Source: an uncultured Lachnospiraceae bacterium
GTDB taxonomy: Bacteria > Bacillota > Clostridia > Lachnospirales > Lachnospiraceae
Length of the DNA stretch: 27,152 nucleotides
Reading direction: 5' to 3'
NCBI GenBank assembly: GCA_910586315.1
Contig: CAJUIP010000041.1
Span: 1 to 27,152 of the forward strand
A program made the translations under genes and the position numbers. The notes below the pieces were generated by a model. That model saw only the letters and a program-made list of their open reading frames with translations, made no database searches and had not been told where the DNA came from. Positions 7,400 to 15,228 of this stretch are shown here, piece after piece (position 1 is the stretch's first letter; each line of letters opens with the position of its first letter).

Positions 7400-8146
7400 A
7401 TGGAACATTTCTTTCAGCTGACAGCCTGGCCGATGGTACCGCCGAGACCATGGTCTGCTTTTCATCTTCTCCTGGCAGTTACCGGCGTCTGGGTCTCCTG
7501 CGCTCTGGCGGTCCGCACAGCTGGACGGAAAAAGGACCCTTCCCGGGTTCTGTTTTCCTGCGGGCTTCTTCTGACCCTCATGGAGCTTTACAAGCAGGGC
7601 TTTTTATTTTACATAGAAAATGACCATCAGTATAATTGGTGGTATTTTCCCTTTCAGCTTTGCAGCATCCCCATGTACCTGTGCCTTGGCTTTCCGCTCT
7701 TCAAGTCCACCCGTCTCAAGAAGGCAGCCGCAGAATTTCTAAAAGACTTCGGGTGTTTAGGCGGTATTATGGCTCTTTTGGTGCCCCCGGGGCTCATGCA
7801 TCCCTACTGGACCATGACACTCCATGGCTTTATCTGGCATTTTATCCTGATCTTTGCCGGAGTCCTTTGTGCCGCGTCTCCCCTGACTGATGCTGCGCCG
7901 CAAAGTTTCTTTAAAACCCTCCCCCTGTTCTTCCTCTGCTGCCTCACAGCTCTTTTCATCAATGGAGCCGTCGGTCCCATGGCCGATGCCGATATGTTTT
8001 ACTTATCCCCATACCACCCGTCTTCTCAGCCGGTTTTCCACCAGATCTCTTCCGCTCTTGGAATTTTTCCCGGCATTCTTCTCTACATTCTGGCCATGAC
8101 ACTGGGCGGTTACCTGGTCCACCGTCTCTGGGGATTATTAATGTAA
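7400..8146 (+). CDS. YwaF/TIGR02206-type integral membrane protein
   Basis: The 248-residue protein has about seven hydrophobic helices and matches the pattern of the TIGR02206 (YwaF) family: an early helix starting WSAFH, the stretch YKQGFLFYIENDHQYNWW with PFQLCSIPMYLC after it, and a central WHFILIF helix. The function of this family is not known; conserved charged and aromatic residues near helix ends are typical. The start is fixed by AAGGAGG five bases upstream of the ATG. It appears monocistronic, since bioB downstream has its own promoter and operator. Family call good, function unknown. Confidence 0.85.
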   Translation: MEHFFQLTAWPMVPPRPWSAFHLLLAVTGVWVSCALAVRTAGRKKDPSRVLFSCGLLLTLMELYKQGFLFYIENDHQYNWWYFPFQLCSIPMYLCLGFPLFKSTRLKKAAAEFLKDFGCLGGIMALLVPPGLMHPYWTMTLHGFIWHFILIFAGVLCAASPLTDAAPQSFFKTLPLFFLCCLTALFINGAVGPMADADMFYLSPYHPSSQPVFHQISSALGIFPGILLYILAMTLGGYLVHRLWGLLM

Positions 8147-8166
8147 ACTATTTTATTTTTATTCCG

Positions 8167-8195
8167 TTTACATTTCTCTCTTTTTGTGCTATTGT
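8167..8195 (+). promoter_or_regulatory. Promoter of bioB
   Basis: TTTACA at 8167-8172, a 17-base spacer and an extended -10 (TGC-TATTGT, -10 at 8190-8195) give a good sigma-A promoter. The predicted start site, about 8202, lies inside the BirA-type operator, which explains repression by steric block. Confidence 0.65.
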
Positions 8196-8224
8196 AAACC
8201 ATATAAATGCCACTAAGTTTACTA
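8192..8224 (+). promoter_or_regulatory. BirA-type biotin operator upstream of bioB
   Basis: The half sites TTGTAAACC (8192-8200) and AGTTTACTA (8216-8224) form an imperfect inverted repeat separated by 15 bases, matching the known bacterial BirA site of TTGTwAACC, 14-15 spacer, GGTTwACAA. It overlaps the -10 and transcription start of the bioB promoter. The expected regulator is a biotin protein ligase with an N-terminal helix-turn-helix domain, encoded elsewhere. Confidence 0.8.
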
Positions 8225-8246
8225 TTGCACACAGGAGAGAATGATT

Positions 8247-9209
8247 ATGTCCCAAGTAGAAAAATTAAAAAACCGTATTTTATCTGGCGGTCAAATCACC
8301 AAAGAAGAGGCTTTGTCCCTCTATGACGCCCCGTTAACAGAACTCTGTGAAGCCGCCAATGAAATCCGCATCCATTTTTGTGGAAACCGTTTTGATATGT
8401 GCACCATCATCAATGGAAAAAGCGGCCGCTGCTCCGAAAACTGTAAATACTGCGCCCAATCTTCTTTCTATCACTCCCACATTGAAGAATACCCTCTTCT
8501 CGGGGCCGATGAAATTGTAAAGCAGGCCAGGGAAAACGATGACCAGGGCGTGCTTCGCTACTCCATTGTCACATCCGGCAAACGCCTGAACAATGAAGAA
8601 GTGGATAAAATGTGTGACGCTATTCGCCGTATCCGAAGAGAAACAGGTATTTCTGTCTGTATATCCTTCGGCCTCCTGGACGAAACCCAGTTTATAAAAG
8701 CAAAGGAAGCCGGTGCCTCCAGAGTACATAATAATCTGGAAACATCCAGAAAAAACTTCCCAAATATTTGCACCACCCACACATTTGAAGAAAAGACAGA
8801 TGCCATCAAAGCGGCACAGCGTGCCGGACTCAGCGTATGCAGCGGCGGCATCATGGGAATGGGGGAGACTCCGGAGGATCGCGTGGACATGGCTCTGACT
8901 CTCAGAGAGCTGGAGATTCACTCTGTTCCGGTCAATATGCTGAACCCCATTCCCGGAACTCCTTTTGAGACTCTTCCCAGGCTCAGTATTGATGATATGC
9001 GGCGTATTGTGGCTGTTTTCCGCTTCGTACTGCCTGATGCCTTTATTCGTCTTGCCGGCGGACGCGGCCTCATGGCCGATAAAGGGAGGGCCTGTTTTCT
9101 TTCCGGAGCCAATGCCGCCATCTCCGGCGACATGCTGACCACGTCCGGAATCAGTGTAGCCGCCGACAGGAAGCTTTTAAAGGAACTGGGCTACGAAATA
9201 CGTATGTAA
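8247..9209 (+). CDS. bioB: Biotin synthase
   Basis: BioB is a radical SAM enzyme that inserts sulfur into dethiobiotin. The 320-residue protein has the radical-SAM CxxxCxxC at C62, C66 and C69 (RCSENCKYCAQS), and C138, C198 and R268 correspond to three of the four classical auxiliary [2Fe-2S] ligands. At the place of the remaining one (E. coli C97, in YCIVASG of B. subtilis) it has Ser106 in RYSIVTSG. ATG at 8247 is preferred over the ATG at 8241 because AGGAGAG is then seven rather than one base away. No other bio genes are nearby, so the cell may take up or otherwise obtain dethiobiotin, or have bioA/D/F elsewhere. A BirA operator lies over the promoter. Function confident; cluster type uncertain. 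Confidence 0.93.
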   Translation: MSQVEKLKNRILSGGQITKEEALSLYDAPLTELCEAANEIRIHFCGNRFDMCTIINGKSGRCSENCKYCAQSSFYHSHIEEYPLLGADEIVKQARENDDQGVLRYSIVTSGKRLNNEEVDKMCDAIRRIRRETGISVCISFGLLDETQFIKAKEAGASRVHNNLETSRKNFPNICTTHTFEEKTDAIKAAQRAGLSVCSGGIMGMGETPEDRVDMALTLRELEIHSVPVNMLNPIPGTPFETLPRLSIDDMRRIVAVFRFVLPDAFIRLAGGRGLMADKGRACFLSGANAAISGDMLTTSGISVAADRKLLKELGYEIRM

Positions 9210-9213
9210 TGGC

Positions 9214-9266
9214 CGCTGCGTTTTCTTACGGTCAGCGCAGGGAACGCGCAGGCCTGTCTGAACTGT
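9214..9266 (+). repeat. Dispersed 53-bp repeat, copy B
   Basis: It matches 4168-4220 at 43 of 53 positions and begins five bases after the bioB stop. In contrast to copy A it reads away from the neighbouring gene. Its tail CTGAACTGT is also contained in the palindrome at 7309-7327, which suggests a common motif. Confidence 0.55.
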
Positions 9267-9307
9267 TCGGCCAATCTCAGAAAAATCTGCAAATACCATA
9301 ACTTCCG

Positions 9308-9336
9308 TTGGACAAAATCAAATCTTATGATATGAT
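9308..9336 (+). promoter_or_regulatory. Probable promoter of the uracil/xanthine permease gene
   Basis: TTGGAC (9308-9313), 17 bases, TATGAT (9331-9336). The leader to the ATG at 9383 is only about 40 bases, so there is no room for a PyrR attenuator, and I see no purine riboswitch core. Confidence 0.55.
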
Positions 9337-9382
9337 AAAGTGGTAAAAAGGCTCAAAGACAAGCTATTTTAAGGAGGTCAGT

Positions 9383-10642
9383 ATGGAAAACCGCAGAATT
9401 ATTCAGGTAGAGGAAAAAGTGCCCTTTAAGCTTCTGATTCCTCTGAGTATCCAGCACATGTTCGCCATGTTCGGCGCATCGGTCCTTGTCCCATTTCTGT
9501 TCGGCATCAATCCGGCGATTGTTTTATTTATGAACGGTCTGGGAACGCTTCTTTTTATTTTCATTACCAAAGGAAAGGCGCCCGCCTATCTCGGTTCCAG
9601 TTTCGCATTTCTTGCCCCCGCAGGTATCGTCATCGCAAATCCCGAACTCGGCTATGCATATGCTCTTGGCGGCTTCGTTGCTGTCGGCTTCATCGGCTGC
9701 ATTCTGGCATTTATCATCTACAAGGTTGGATATAAATGGATTGATGTGGTCCTTCCCCCGGCGGCCATGGGACCTGTTGTAGCTCTTATTGGTCTGGAGC
9801 TTTCTTCCAGCGCCGCTTCCAATGCCGGACTTTTAGATGAAGTCATTAACCCGAAAAATGTGATTGTGTTCCTGGTAACCCTGGGCTTTGCCGTATTCGG
9901 CTCCGTGCTCTTTCGCGGTTTTTTGTCCATCATTCCAATTCTTATCGCCGTAATCGCCGGATATGCGGCTGCCATCGTCTGCGGTATTGTCGATTTTTCT
10001 GCTGTGGCCGCCGCCCCGGTTTTTGCCCTCCCCAACTTCTCCACCCCCAGGTTTAACCTGGAAGCCATCATGATTATCCTTCCGGTCATTCTGGTCATTA
10101 CTTCCGAACATATCGGCCACCAGGTGGTGACCAGCAAAATTGTGGGCCGCGATCTCTTAAAAGATCCGGGGCTTCACCGCAGCATCTTCGGAGACAACTT
10201 TTCTACCATGCTGTCTGGTCTCATCGGCTCCGTTCCCACCACCACCTATGGCGAAAACATCGGGGTTATGGCCGTAACAAAGGTATACAGCGTGCAGGTT
10301 ATCGCGGGAGCAGCCGTATTCTCCATCATCTGTTCCTTTATCGGAAAGCTGTCGGCTCTGATTCAGACTATTCCCGGCCCGGTCATTGGCGGAATTTCTT
10401 TCCTGTTATATGGCATGATAGGCACCTCCGGTCTCCGCATTCTGGTAGATTCTCAGGTGGATTACGGCAAAAACAGGAATCAGGCTTTAACAGCGGTAAT
10501 CTTTGTGACAGGTCTCTCAGGCATCAAAGTGAATTTTGGAAACGTTCAGCTGACCGGAATGGTCCTGGCATGCGTCACCGGAATGATCTTAAGCCTTGTG
10601 TTCTATGTCTTTGATAAGCGGAACATGACCAACGACCAGTAG
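9383..10642 (+). CDS. uraA: Nucleobase permease of the NCS2 family, uracil permease-like
   Basis: The 419-residue protein has about fourteen hydrophobic segments and the NCS2 hallmarks: the early QHMFAMFGASVLVP segment (around residues 24-37), AYLGSSFAFLAP, a TSEHIGHQVV stretch with the substrate-binding Glu (about residue 246) and the later SVPTTTYGENIG motif (about residues 285-296), which is the form seen in uracil permeases. These transporters take up uracil (or related bases) with protons. AAGGAGG is five bases before the ATG. It is alone on its transcript, with no pyr genes or attenuator next to it. Uracil is the most likely substrate, xanthine cannot be excluded. Confidence 0.9.
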   Translation: MENRRIIQVEEKVPFKLLIPLSIQHMFAMFGASVLVPFLFGINPAIVLFMNGLGTLLFIFITKGKAPAYLGSSFAFLAPAGIVIANPELGYAYALGGFVAVGFIGCILAFIIYKVGYKWIDVVLPPAAMGPVVALIGLELSSSAASNAGLLDEVINPKNVIVFLVTLGFAVFGSVLFRGFLSIIPILIAVIAGYAAAIVCGIVDFSAVAAAPVFALPNFSTPRFNLEAIMIILPVILVITSEHIGHQVVTSKIVGRDLLKDPGLHRSIFGDNFSTMLSGLIGSVPTTTYGENIGVMAVTKVYSVQVIAGAAVFSIICSFIGKLSALIQTIPGPVIGGISFLLYGMIGTSGLRILVDSQVDYGKNRNQALTAVIFVTGLSGIKVNFGNVQLTGMVLACVTGMILSLVFYVFDKRNMTNDQ

Positions 10643-10648
10643 CTGAGC

Positions 10649-10690
10649 GGCCCACACGCCTCTTTAACGGCATATTTCTCTGTGTGGGCC
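10649..10690 (+). terminator. Hairpin after the permease gene, possible terminator
   Basis: GGCCCACAC (10649-10657) pairs perfectly with GTGTGGGCC (10682-10690) across a 24-base loop. It starts six bases after the permease stop. No T run follows, so as an intrinsic terminator it would be weak; it may instead protect the mRNA 3' end or be a relic. Confidence 0.45.
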
Positions 10691-10704
10691 TGTGCATAGA
10701 CTAT

Positions 10705-10802
10705 GGGGCTGTTGCAAAATGGAAAAATTCATCAAAATATAGTATACTATTCTCAAATGGAAGACTATATTTTGTATGAAAGATTCATTTTGCGACAGCC
10801 CC
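10705..10802. mobile_element. 98-bp MITE-like element with IS-type terminal inverted repeats
   Basis: The element opens with GGGGCTGTTGCAAAATG and closes with the complement of GGGGCTGTCGCAAAATG; the imperfect arms extend about 44 bases and share an inner CAAAATATAGT block. The centre is AT-rich (TAGTATACTA). There is no coding capacity. The ends look like those of known insertion sequences whose termini read GG-CTGT-GCAAA, so a non-autonomous derivative of such an IS is likely; I cannot name the family with certainty. Its right end abuts the first base of the 68-bp repeat at 10802. Confidence 0.75.
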
Positions 10803-10869
10803 AAGTTATCGCGGCAGTCGCCAAGGTCTCGTGCAAGCACGGACTTTGGCTCGTTGCTCGCGTAAATAA
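10802..10869 (+). repeat. 68-bp structured repeat, copy 1 (next to atp terminator)
   Basis: This stretch matches the reverse complement of 19659-19726 at 66 of 68 bases. Inside it CCAAGGTCTCGTGC (10821-10834) pairs with GCACGGACTTTGG, giving a strong hairpin with a two-base loop and one bulge, and the flanks GTTATCGCG and CGCGTAAATA can form an outer stem. Immediately after the repeat comes the Rho-independent hairpin at 10868-10916; in the other copy a different terminator hairpin is in the same relative place. The arrangement could make a compact structured RNA, or the repeat may favour sites near terminators. Confidence 0.8.
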
Positions 10870-10916
10870 AAACGGACAGGCTTCCGGAACAATTCTCCGG
10901 CCCTGTCCGTTTTTTT
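10868..10916 (-). terminator. Bidirectional Rho-independent terminator at the end of the atp operon
   Basis: AACGGACAGG (10871-10880) pairs with CCTGTCCGTT (10902-10911), with an inner CCGG/CCGG pair, and there are A and T runs on both sides. On the minus strand it begins at the atpC stop codon and ends in TTTTT; on the plus strand it ends in a run of seven T after the 68-bp repeat. It can stop transcription from either direction. Confidence 0.92.
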
Positions 10917-11319
10917 ATTTTTCTCCTGTCAGAGACAGACGCACCAGCGCTCTCTGGAGCGCTGCCTCCGCACGGGCAATGTCCGTTTCAGCGCTTCCTT
11001 CGGTAAGGCGGCGCTCCGCACGGATTCTCGCCTCGTTTGCCCTTGCTCCGTCAATATCCTCGGGCCATTCACAGGCCTCCGCCAGAATTGTCATTTTCTC
11101 CGGAAGAATCTGGATGAATCCCGAGAGCAGGGCAGCCTGTCTTAGTCCCTCTGCTCCGTGAATCTTTAAAACACCCGGAGCCACTGCCACAGTCAGCGGA
11201 ATATGCTGGGGATAAATACCCATTTGCCCGTCGGCGGTATTCAGCTCCACCATGGACACGTCTCCCTGGAAAAATTCTTTATCAGGTGTGATCACCTGAA
11301 GCTTCATTGTTTCCGCCAT
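10915..11319 (-). CDS. atpC: ATP synthase epsilon subunit
   Basis: Epsilon is part of the central stalk and inhibits ATP hydrolysis through its C-terminal helices. The 134-residue protein has the N-terminal beta-sandwich with the family pattern LQVITPDKEFFQGDVSMVEL and DGQMGIYPQHIPL (about residues 30-45), followed by two C-terminal helices rich in Ala, Arg and Glu (about 85-130). GGGGGTGAGG precedes the ATG. It is the last gene of the atp operon, eleven bases after atpD, and its stop codon already lies in the terminator's T run. Confidence 0.95.
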   Translation of the reverse strand: MAETMKLQVITPDKEFFQGDVSMVELNTADGQMGIYPQHIPLTVAVAPGVLKIHGAEGLRQAALLSGFIQILPEKMTILAEACEWPEDIDGARANEARIRAERRLTEGSAETDIARAEAALQRALVRLSLTGEK

Positions 11320-11330
11320 GTCCTCACCCC

Positions 11331-12722
11331 CTATTTCACGCGGGCAAGAACGTCATCAATATTCCCTGCATTTAAGAACAGGTTCTCCGGAATGTCATCA
11401 TGCTTTCCTTCCAGAATCTCTTTGAAGCCCTGAATGGTCTCGGAAAGCGGCACATAACGGCCCTCCATTCCTGTAAACTGCCCGGCCACAAAGAAGGGCT
11501 GAGAAAGGAATCTCTGAATCTTTCTTGCTCTGGATACGGTCAGCTTATCCTCTTCAGAAAGCTCGTCCATACCAAGCATGGCGATGATATCCTGTAATTC
11601 CTTGTATCTTTGCAGCACTTCCTGCACACCTCTGGCCACCTTGTAGTGCTCCTCGCCCACAACTCTCGGGTCCAGAATACGGGAGGTGGATTCCAGCGGG
11701 TCAACAGCCGGATAAATACCAAGCTCTACAATGGAACGGCTCAGTACCGTTGTGGCATCCAGATGAGTGAAGGTATTGGCCGGAGCCGGGTCTGTCAGGT
11801 CATCGGCAGGCACATAAACAGCCTGTACGGATGTAATGGAGCCGTTCTTTGTAGAGGTAATCCGCTCCTGCAGGGCGCCCATTTCCGTCTGTAAGGTGGG
11901 CTGATAGCCTACGGCGGAAGGCATACGTCCCAAAAGCGCGGACACCTCAGAACCCGCCTGGCTGAAACGGAAAATATTGTCAATGAATAACAATACATCC
12001 TTTCCGCCTTCATCACGGAAATACTCTGCCATGGTAAGGCCCGTGAGGCCCACACGCATACGCGCTCCCGGCGGCTCGTTCATCTGACCGAATACCATAG
12101 TGGTCTTATTGATAACTCCGGATTCCTGCATTTCATAATACAGGTCGTTTCCTTCACGGGTACGCTCGCCTACTCCTGTGAATACGGAATAGCCGCCGTG
12201 CTCCGTTGCAATATTACGGATCAGCTCCTGAATCAAAACGGTCTTACCTACTCCGGCGCCACCGAACAGGCCGATCTTTCCGCCCTTCTGATAGGGACAG
12301 AGCAGATCAACCACCTTGATTCCTGTCTCCAAAATCTCAGTTTCCGTGGACTGCTCCTCGAATGTAGGAGCCTTCCTGTGGATTGGGAAGGATTTTTCTG
12401 TCTGCGGTTTCTCTTTATTATCTATGGGTTCGCCAAGTACATTGAAAATACGTCCCAATGTCTTTTCTCCCACCGGAACCATAATGGGTCCGCCGGTCGC
12501 CACAGCCTCCATTCCGCGGACAAGACCATCGGTGGGGCCGAGAGCGATACATCTCACCGTATCATCGCCCAAATGCTGGGCCACCTCCACAACCAGCTTT
12601 CCGCCGTCTTTCCTGGTGATCTCAATGGCGTCATTGATTTCAGGAAGACCGCCCTGGGGGAATTTAATATCCAGCACAGCACTGATGACCTGAGTGATTT
12701 TACCAATTTTTTTCTCTGCCAT
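11331..12722 (-). CDS. atpD: ATP synthase beta subunit
   Basis: Beta carries the catalytic sites of F1. The 463-residue protein has the P-loop GGAGVGKT at 154-161, the catalytic GERTREGND segment (185-193), the ALLGRMPSAVGYQPTL region and DELSEED at 386-392, where epsilon acts. The start at 12722 (MAEKKIGKITQ) is chosen because AAGGAG lies seven bases before it; the ATG six codons upstream at 12740 lacks a site. It sits between atpG and atpC in the usual order. Confidence 0.98.
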   Translation of the reverse strand: MAEKKIGKITQVISAVLDIKFPQGGLPEINDAIEITRKDGGKLVVEVAQHLGDDTVRCIALGPTDGLVRGMEAVATGGPIMVPVGEKTLGRIFNVLGEPIDNKEKPQTEKSFPIHRKAPTFEEQSTETEILETGIKVVDLLCPYQKGGKIGLFGGAGVGKTVLIQELIRNIATEHGGYSVFTGVGERTREGNDLYYEMQESGVINKTTMVFGQMNEPPGARMRVGLTGLTMAEYFRDEGGKDVLLFIDNIFRFSQAGSEVSALLGRMPSAVGYQPTLQTEMGALQERITSTKNGSITSVQAVYVPADDLTDPAPANTFTHLDATTVLSRSIVELGIYPAVDPLESTSRILDPRVVGEEHYKVARGVQEVLQRYKELQDIIAMLGMDELSEEDKLTVSRARKIQRFLSQPFFVAGQFTGMEGRYVPLSETIQGFKEILEGKHDDIPENLFLNAGNIDDVLARVK

Positions 12723-12782
12723 CTCGTTTCTCCTTGTCATTATTCAAAGTTGTTTTCCCGCCGCACAGGCAGGAAACGCGAA

Positions 12783-13667
12783 CTATCCTTCAATCGCATT
12801 GGCGCCTGCAATAATCTCCGTAAGCTCCTGGGTAATGGAACCCTGTCTTGCACGGTTATATTGCAGGGACAGCTTTGCAATCATTTCCTCGGCGTTATTT
12901 GTGGCCGAATCCATGGCCGTCATTCTTGCGCCATTTTCACTGGCCACTGCCTCAAGGAATGCCCCATAAATCAGACTGCTCAGATATTTGGGGATGATTG
13001 CATCCAGAACCTCGCTTTCATCCGGCTCATAATTCATAAGGAGAAGATCCGGCTTAAGGCCCTCTGTTTCTTCCCCGCCGTCCTTCAGGCCTGCCGCGCT
13101 CAAATCCACCGGGAGGAGCTTCATGAAAGTGGGAACCTGGCTTACCGTATTTTTGAAGGCCGTATACGCCAGGTAAATTTCCCCGATTTCATTGTTCTCA
13201 AAGAGCTTTAAAAGCTCGCTGGTGATCTGCATGGCATCGGAATACAGGGGCTCGTTGATCACTTCAGAATAGTCTTTTGTGATCTCATATCCTTTTCTGG
13301 ATAAGCCGTCCCGGCCCTTCTTTCCCACTGCAAAAATCTTTGCATCCTCCGCGGGAATCCCGCTTCCGGTCACAAGACGTACCATATTGGCGTTATATCC
13401 TCCGGCCAGGCCGCGGTTACTGGAAATCACCACAACGGCTTTTTTAGGGGAATCTCCCGCCTTCAGATATTTATGCTCGATCCCGCCGGATTTTTTTAGC
13501 ATATCCTGAATCGTCCGGTACATCATGTTAAAATACAACCTGGAATTTTCTGCTCTGGTTCTGGACTTCTGAAGCTTGACAGTGGCAACAAGTTTCATGG
13601 CTTTGGTAATCTGCTCGGTACTTTCAATACTGGCTTTCCTGCGTTTAATATCTCTCATGGTTGCCAT
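12783..13667 (-). CDS. atpG: ATP synthase gamma subunit
   Basis: Gamma is the rotating shaft linking the c ring to the catalytic hexamer. The 294-residue protein begins MATMRDIKRRKASIESTEQITKAMKLVA and ends ARQGSITQELTEIIAGANA, the two coiled-coil ends typical of gamma, and has SNRGLAGGYNAN in the middle (about residues 83-94). AGGTGAT precedes the ATG. It follows atpA by 15 bases. Confidence 0.97.
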   Translation of the reverse strand: MATMRDIKRRKASIESTEQITKAMKLVATVKLQKSRTRAENSRLYFNMMYRTIQDMLKKSGGIEHKYLKAGDSPKKAVVVISSNRGLAGGYNANMVRLVTGSGIPAEDAKIFAVGKKGRDGLSRKGYEITKDYSEVINEPLYSDAMQITSELLKLFENNEIGEIYLAYTAFKNTVSQVPTFMKLLPVDLSAAGLKDGGEETEGLKPDLLLMNYEPDESEVLDAIIPKYLSSLIYGAFLEAVASENGARMTAMDSATNNAEEMIAKLSLQYNRARQGSITQELTEIIAGANAIEG

Positions 13668-13682
13668 GATTCATCACCTGCC

Positions 13683-15185
13683 TTATCTTGCTGCCTTGCA
13701 CTCTTCAATAGCTTTCTTAAGAAGCTCCTCTGTCTCCGGCTTCAGTTCCTTTGTCTCACGGATGCTCTTTGGAATTTCCGGATACTTCGTATCAATATGC
13801 TTAAATAAATCCTTTTCAAAGGCTAAAACGTCGCTGACAGGAATATCCAGAAGGTATTTCCTGGTGGCCGCATAGATAATCATTACCTGGTATTCCACAG
13901 GCATCGGCTGATACTGCGGCTGCTTCAATACTTCCCTGATTCTTTCTCCCTGTGCAAGCTGTTCCTTTGTGCTGGCATCAAGCTCGGAACCGAACTGTGC
14001 GAAGGAAGCCAGCTCTCTGTACTGGGCCAGCTCCACACGGATGGGAGCAGCGATCTTTTTGATGGCCTTAATCTGCGCCGCGCCGCCAACTCGTGATACG
14101 GAGAGGCCGGCGTTGATGGCCGGACGGAATCCGGAGTTGAACATCTCCGTCTCCAGATAAATCTGACCATCTGTAATGGAAATTACGTTGGTCGGAATAT
14201 AGGCGGAAACGTCTCCGGCCTGAGTCTCGATAATAGGCAGAGCCGTAAGGGAACCGCCGCCTAGGTCATCCGACAGTCTGGAGGCACGCTCCAGCAGTCT
14301 GGAATGCAGATAGAATACATCTCCGGGATACGCCTCACGTCCCGGCGGTCTCTTAAGAAGCAGGGACAGGGTACGGTAGGCGGCCGCATGTTTACTTAAG
14401 TCATCGTAAACCACAAGCACATCTTCGCCGTTTTCCATCCACTCCTCACCGATGGCACAGCCGGAATAGGGGGCAATATACTGTAAGGGAGCAAGATCCG
14501 ATGCAGTGGAAACCACCAGAGTGGTATAATCCATAGCGCCGAATTCTTCCAGGGTCTTTACAATACCGGCCACTGTGGATGCCTTCTGTCCGATGGCAAC
14601 GTAAATGCAGTGAACGCCCTGCCCTTTCTGGTTGATGATGGTGTCGATGGCAATCGCCGTTTTACCGGTCTGGCGGTCGCCGATAATAAGCTCACGCTGG
14701 CCGCGTCCGATGGGGATCATGGCATCAATGGCCTTGATACCTGTCTGAAGCGGGGTATCCACGGATTTTCTCTCAATGACTCCGTGAGCTACGCGCTCGA
14801 TCTGGCGGAACCTGTCGGTTAAAATCGGTCCCTTACCGTCGATGGGCTGGCCAAGAGCATTTACAACACGTCCTGTCAGCGCATCGCCTACGGGAACCTC
14901 AACCACGCGTCCGGTGGTCTTAACCGTGTCGCCCTCGCTGATGCTGGAAGTATCGCCCAACAAAACGGCGCCAACATTATCCTCCTCCAGATTTAACACC
15001 ATGCCGTAGATTTCTCCCGGGAATTCCAGAAGCTCTCCCTGCATGGCGTTTTCAAGACCATGGATACGTGCAATACCGTCCGCCACCTGAATGACCGTTC
15101 CCACGTCAGAAACTTCCAGCTTGGTGGAATATTTTTTAATCTGCTCTTTAATGACCGAGCTGATCTCTTCTGGTCTCAAATTCAT
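13683..15185 (-). CDS. atpA: ATP synthase alpha subunit
   Basis: Alpha forms the non-catalytic nucleotide sites of the F1 hexamer. The 500-residue protein has the P-loop GDRQTGKT at 169-176, the family sequence SISEGDTVKTTGRVVEVPVG, and the PAINAGLSVSRVGGAAQ segment with the conserved Arg (SRVG). The ATG at 15185 (MNLRPEEISS) fits the family; an upstream extension to 15236 overlaps atpH and has no conserved residues. AGAAGGTG lies ten bases upstream. Confidence 0.98.
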   Translation of the reverse strand: MNLRPEEISSVIKEQIKKYSTKLEVSDVGTVIQVADGIARIHGLENAMQGELLEFPGEIYGMVLNLEEDNVGAVLLGDTSSISEGDTVKTTGRVVEVPVGDALTGRVVNALGQPIDGKGPILTDRFRQIERVAHGVIERKSVDTPLQTGIKAIDAMIPIGRGQRELIIGDRQTGKTAIAIDTIINQKGQGVHCIYVAIGQKASTVAGIVKTLEEFGAMDYTTLVVSTASDLAPLQYIAPYSGCAIGEEWMENGEDVLVVYDDLSKHAAAYRTLSLLLKRPPGREAYPGDVFYLHSRLLERASRLSDDLGGGSLTALPIIETQAGDVSAYIPTNVISITDGQIYLETEMFNSGFRPAINAGLSVSRVGGAAQIKAIKKIAAPIRVELAQYRELASFAQFGSELDASTKEQLAQGERIREVLKQPQYQPMPVEYQVMIIYAATRKYLLDIPVSDVLAFEKDLFKHIDTKYPEIPKSIRETKELKPETEELLKKAIEECKAAR

Positions 15186-15228
15186 TTGAGGTTTGCACCT
15201 TCTTTCTTTTTGCAATCTTTTCGTTTCC

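Noticed and set aside
9337..9382. PyrR attenuator or purine riboswitch before the uracil permease
   Set aside because: The leader is about 40 bases, without a PyrR-binding loop or anti-terminator/terminator pair.
10703..11161. A plus-strand frame containing QVIAAVAKVSCKHGLW
   Set aside because: It is the translation of the MITE-like element and the 68-bp repeat and then runs antisense to atpC. The same peptide appears from the second repeat copy, showing DNA-level repetition, not a gene.
12198..13211. A 337-codon plus-strand frame across atpD and atpG
   Set aside because: It lies antisense to two fully conserved atp genes and has no ribosome binding site or recognisable protein pattern; it is a shadow of the real coding strand.
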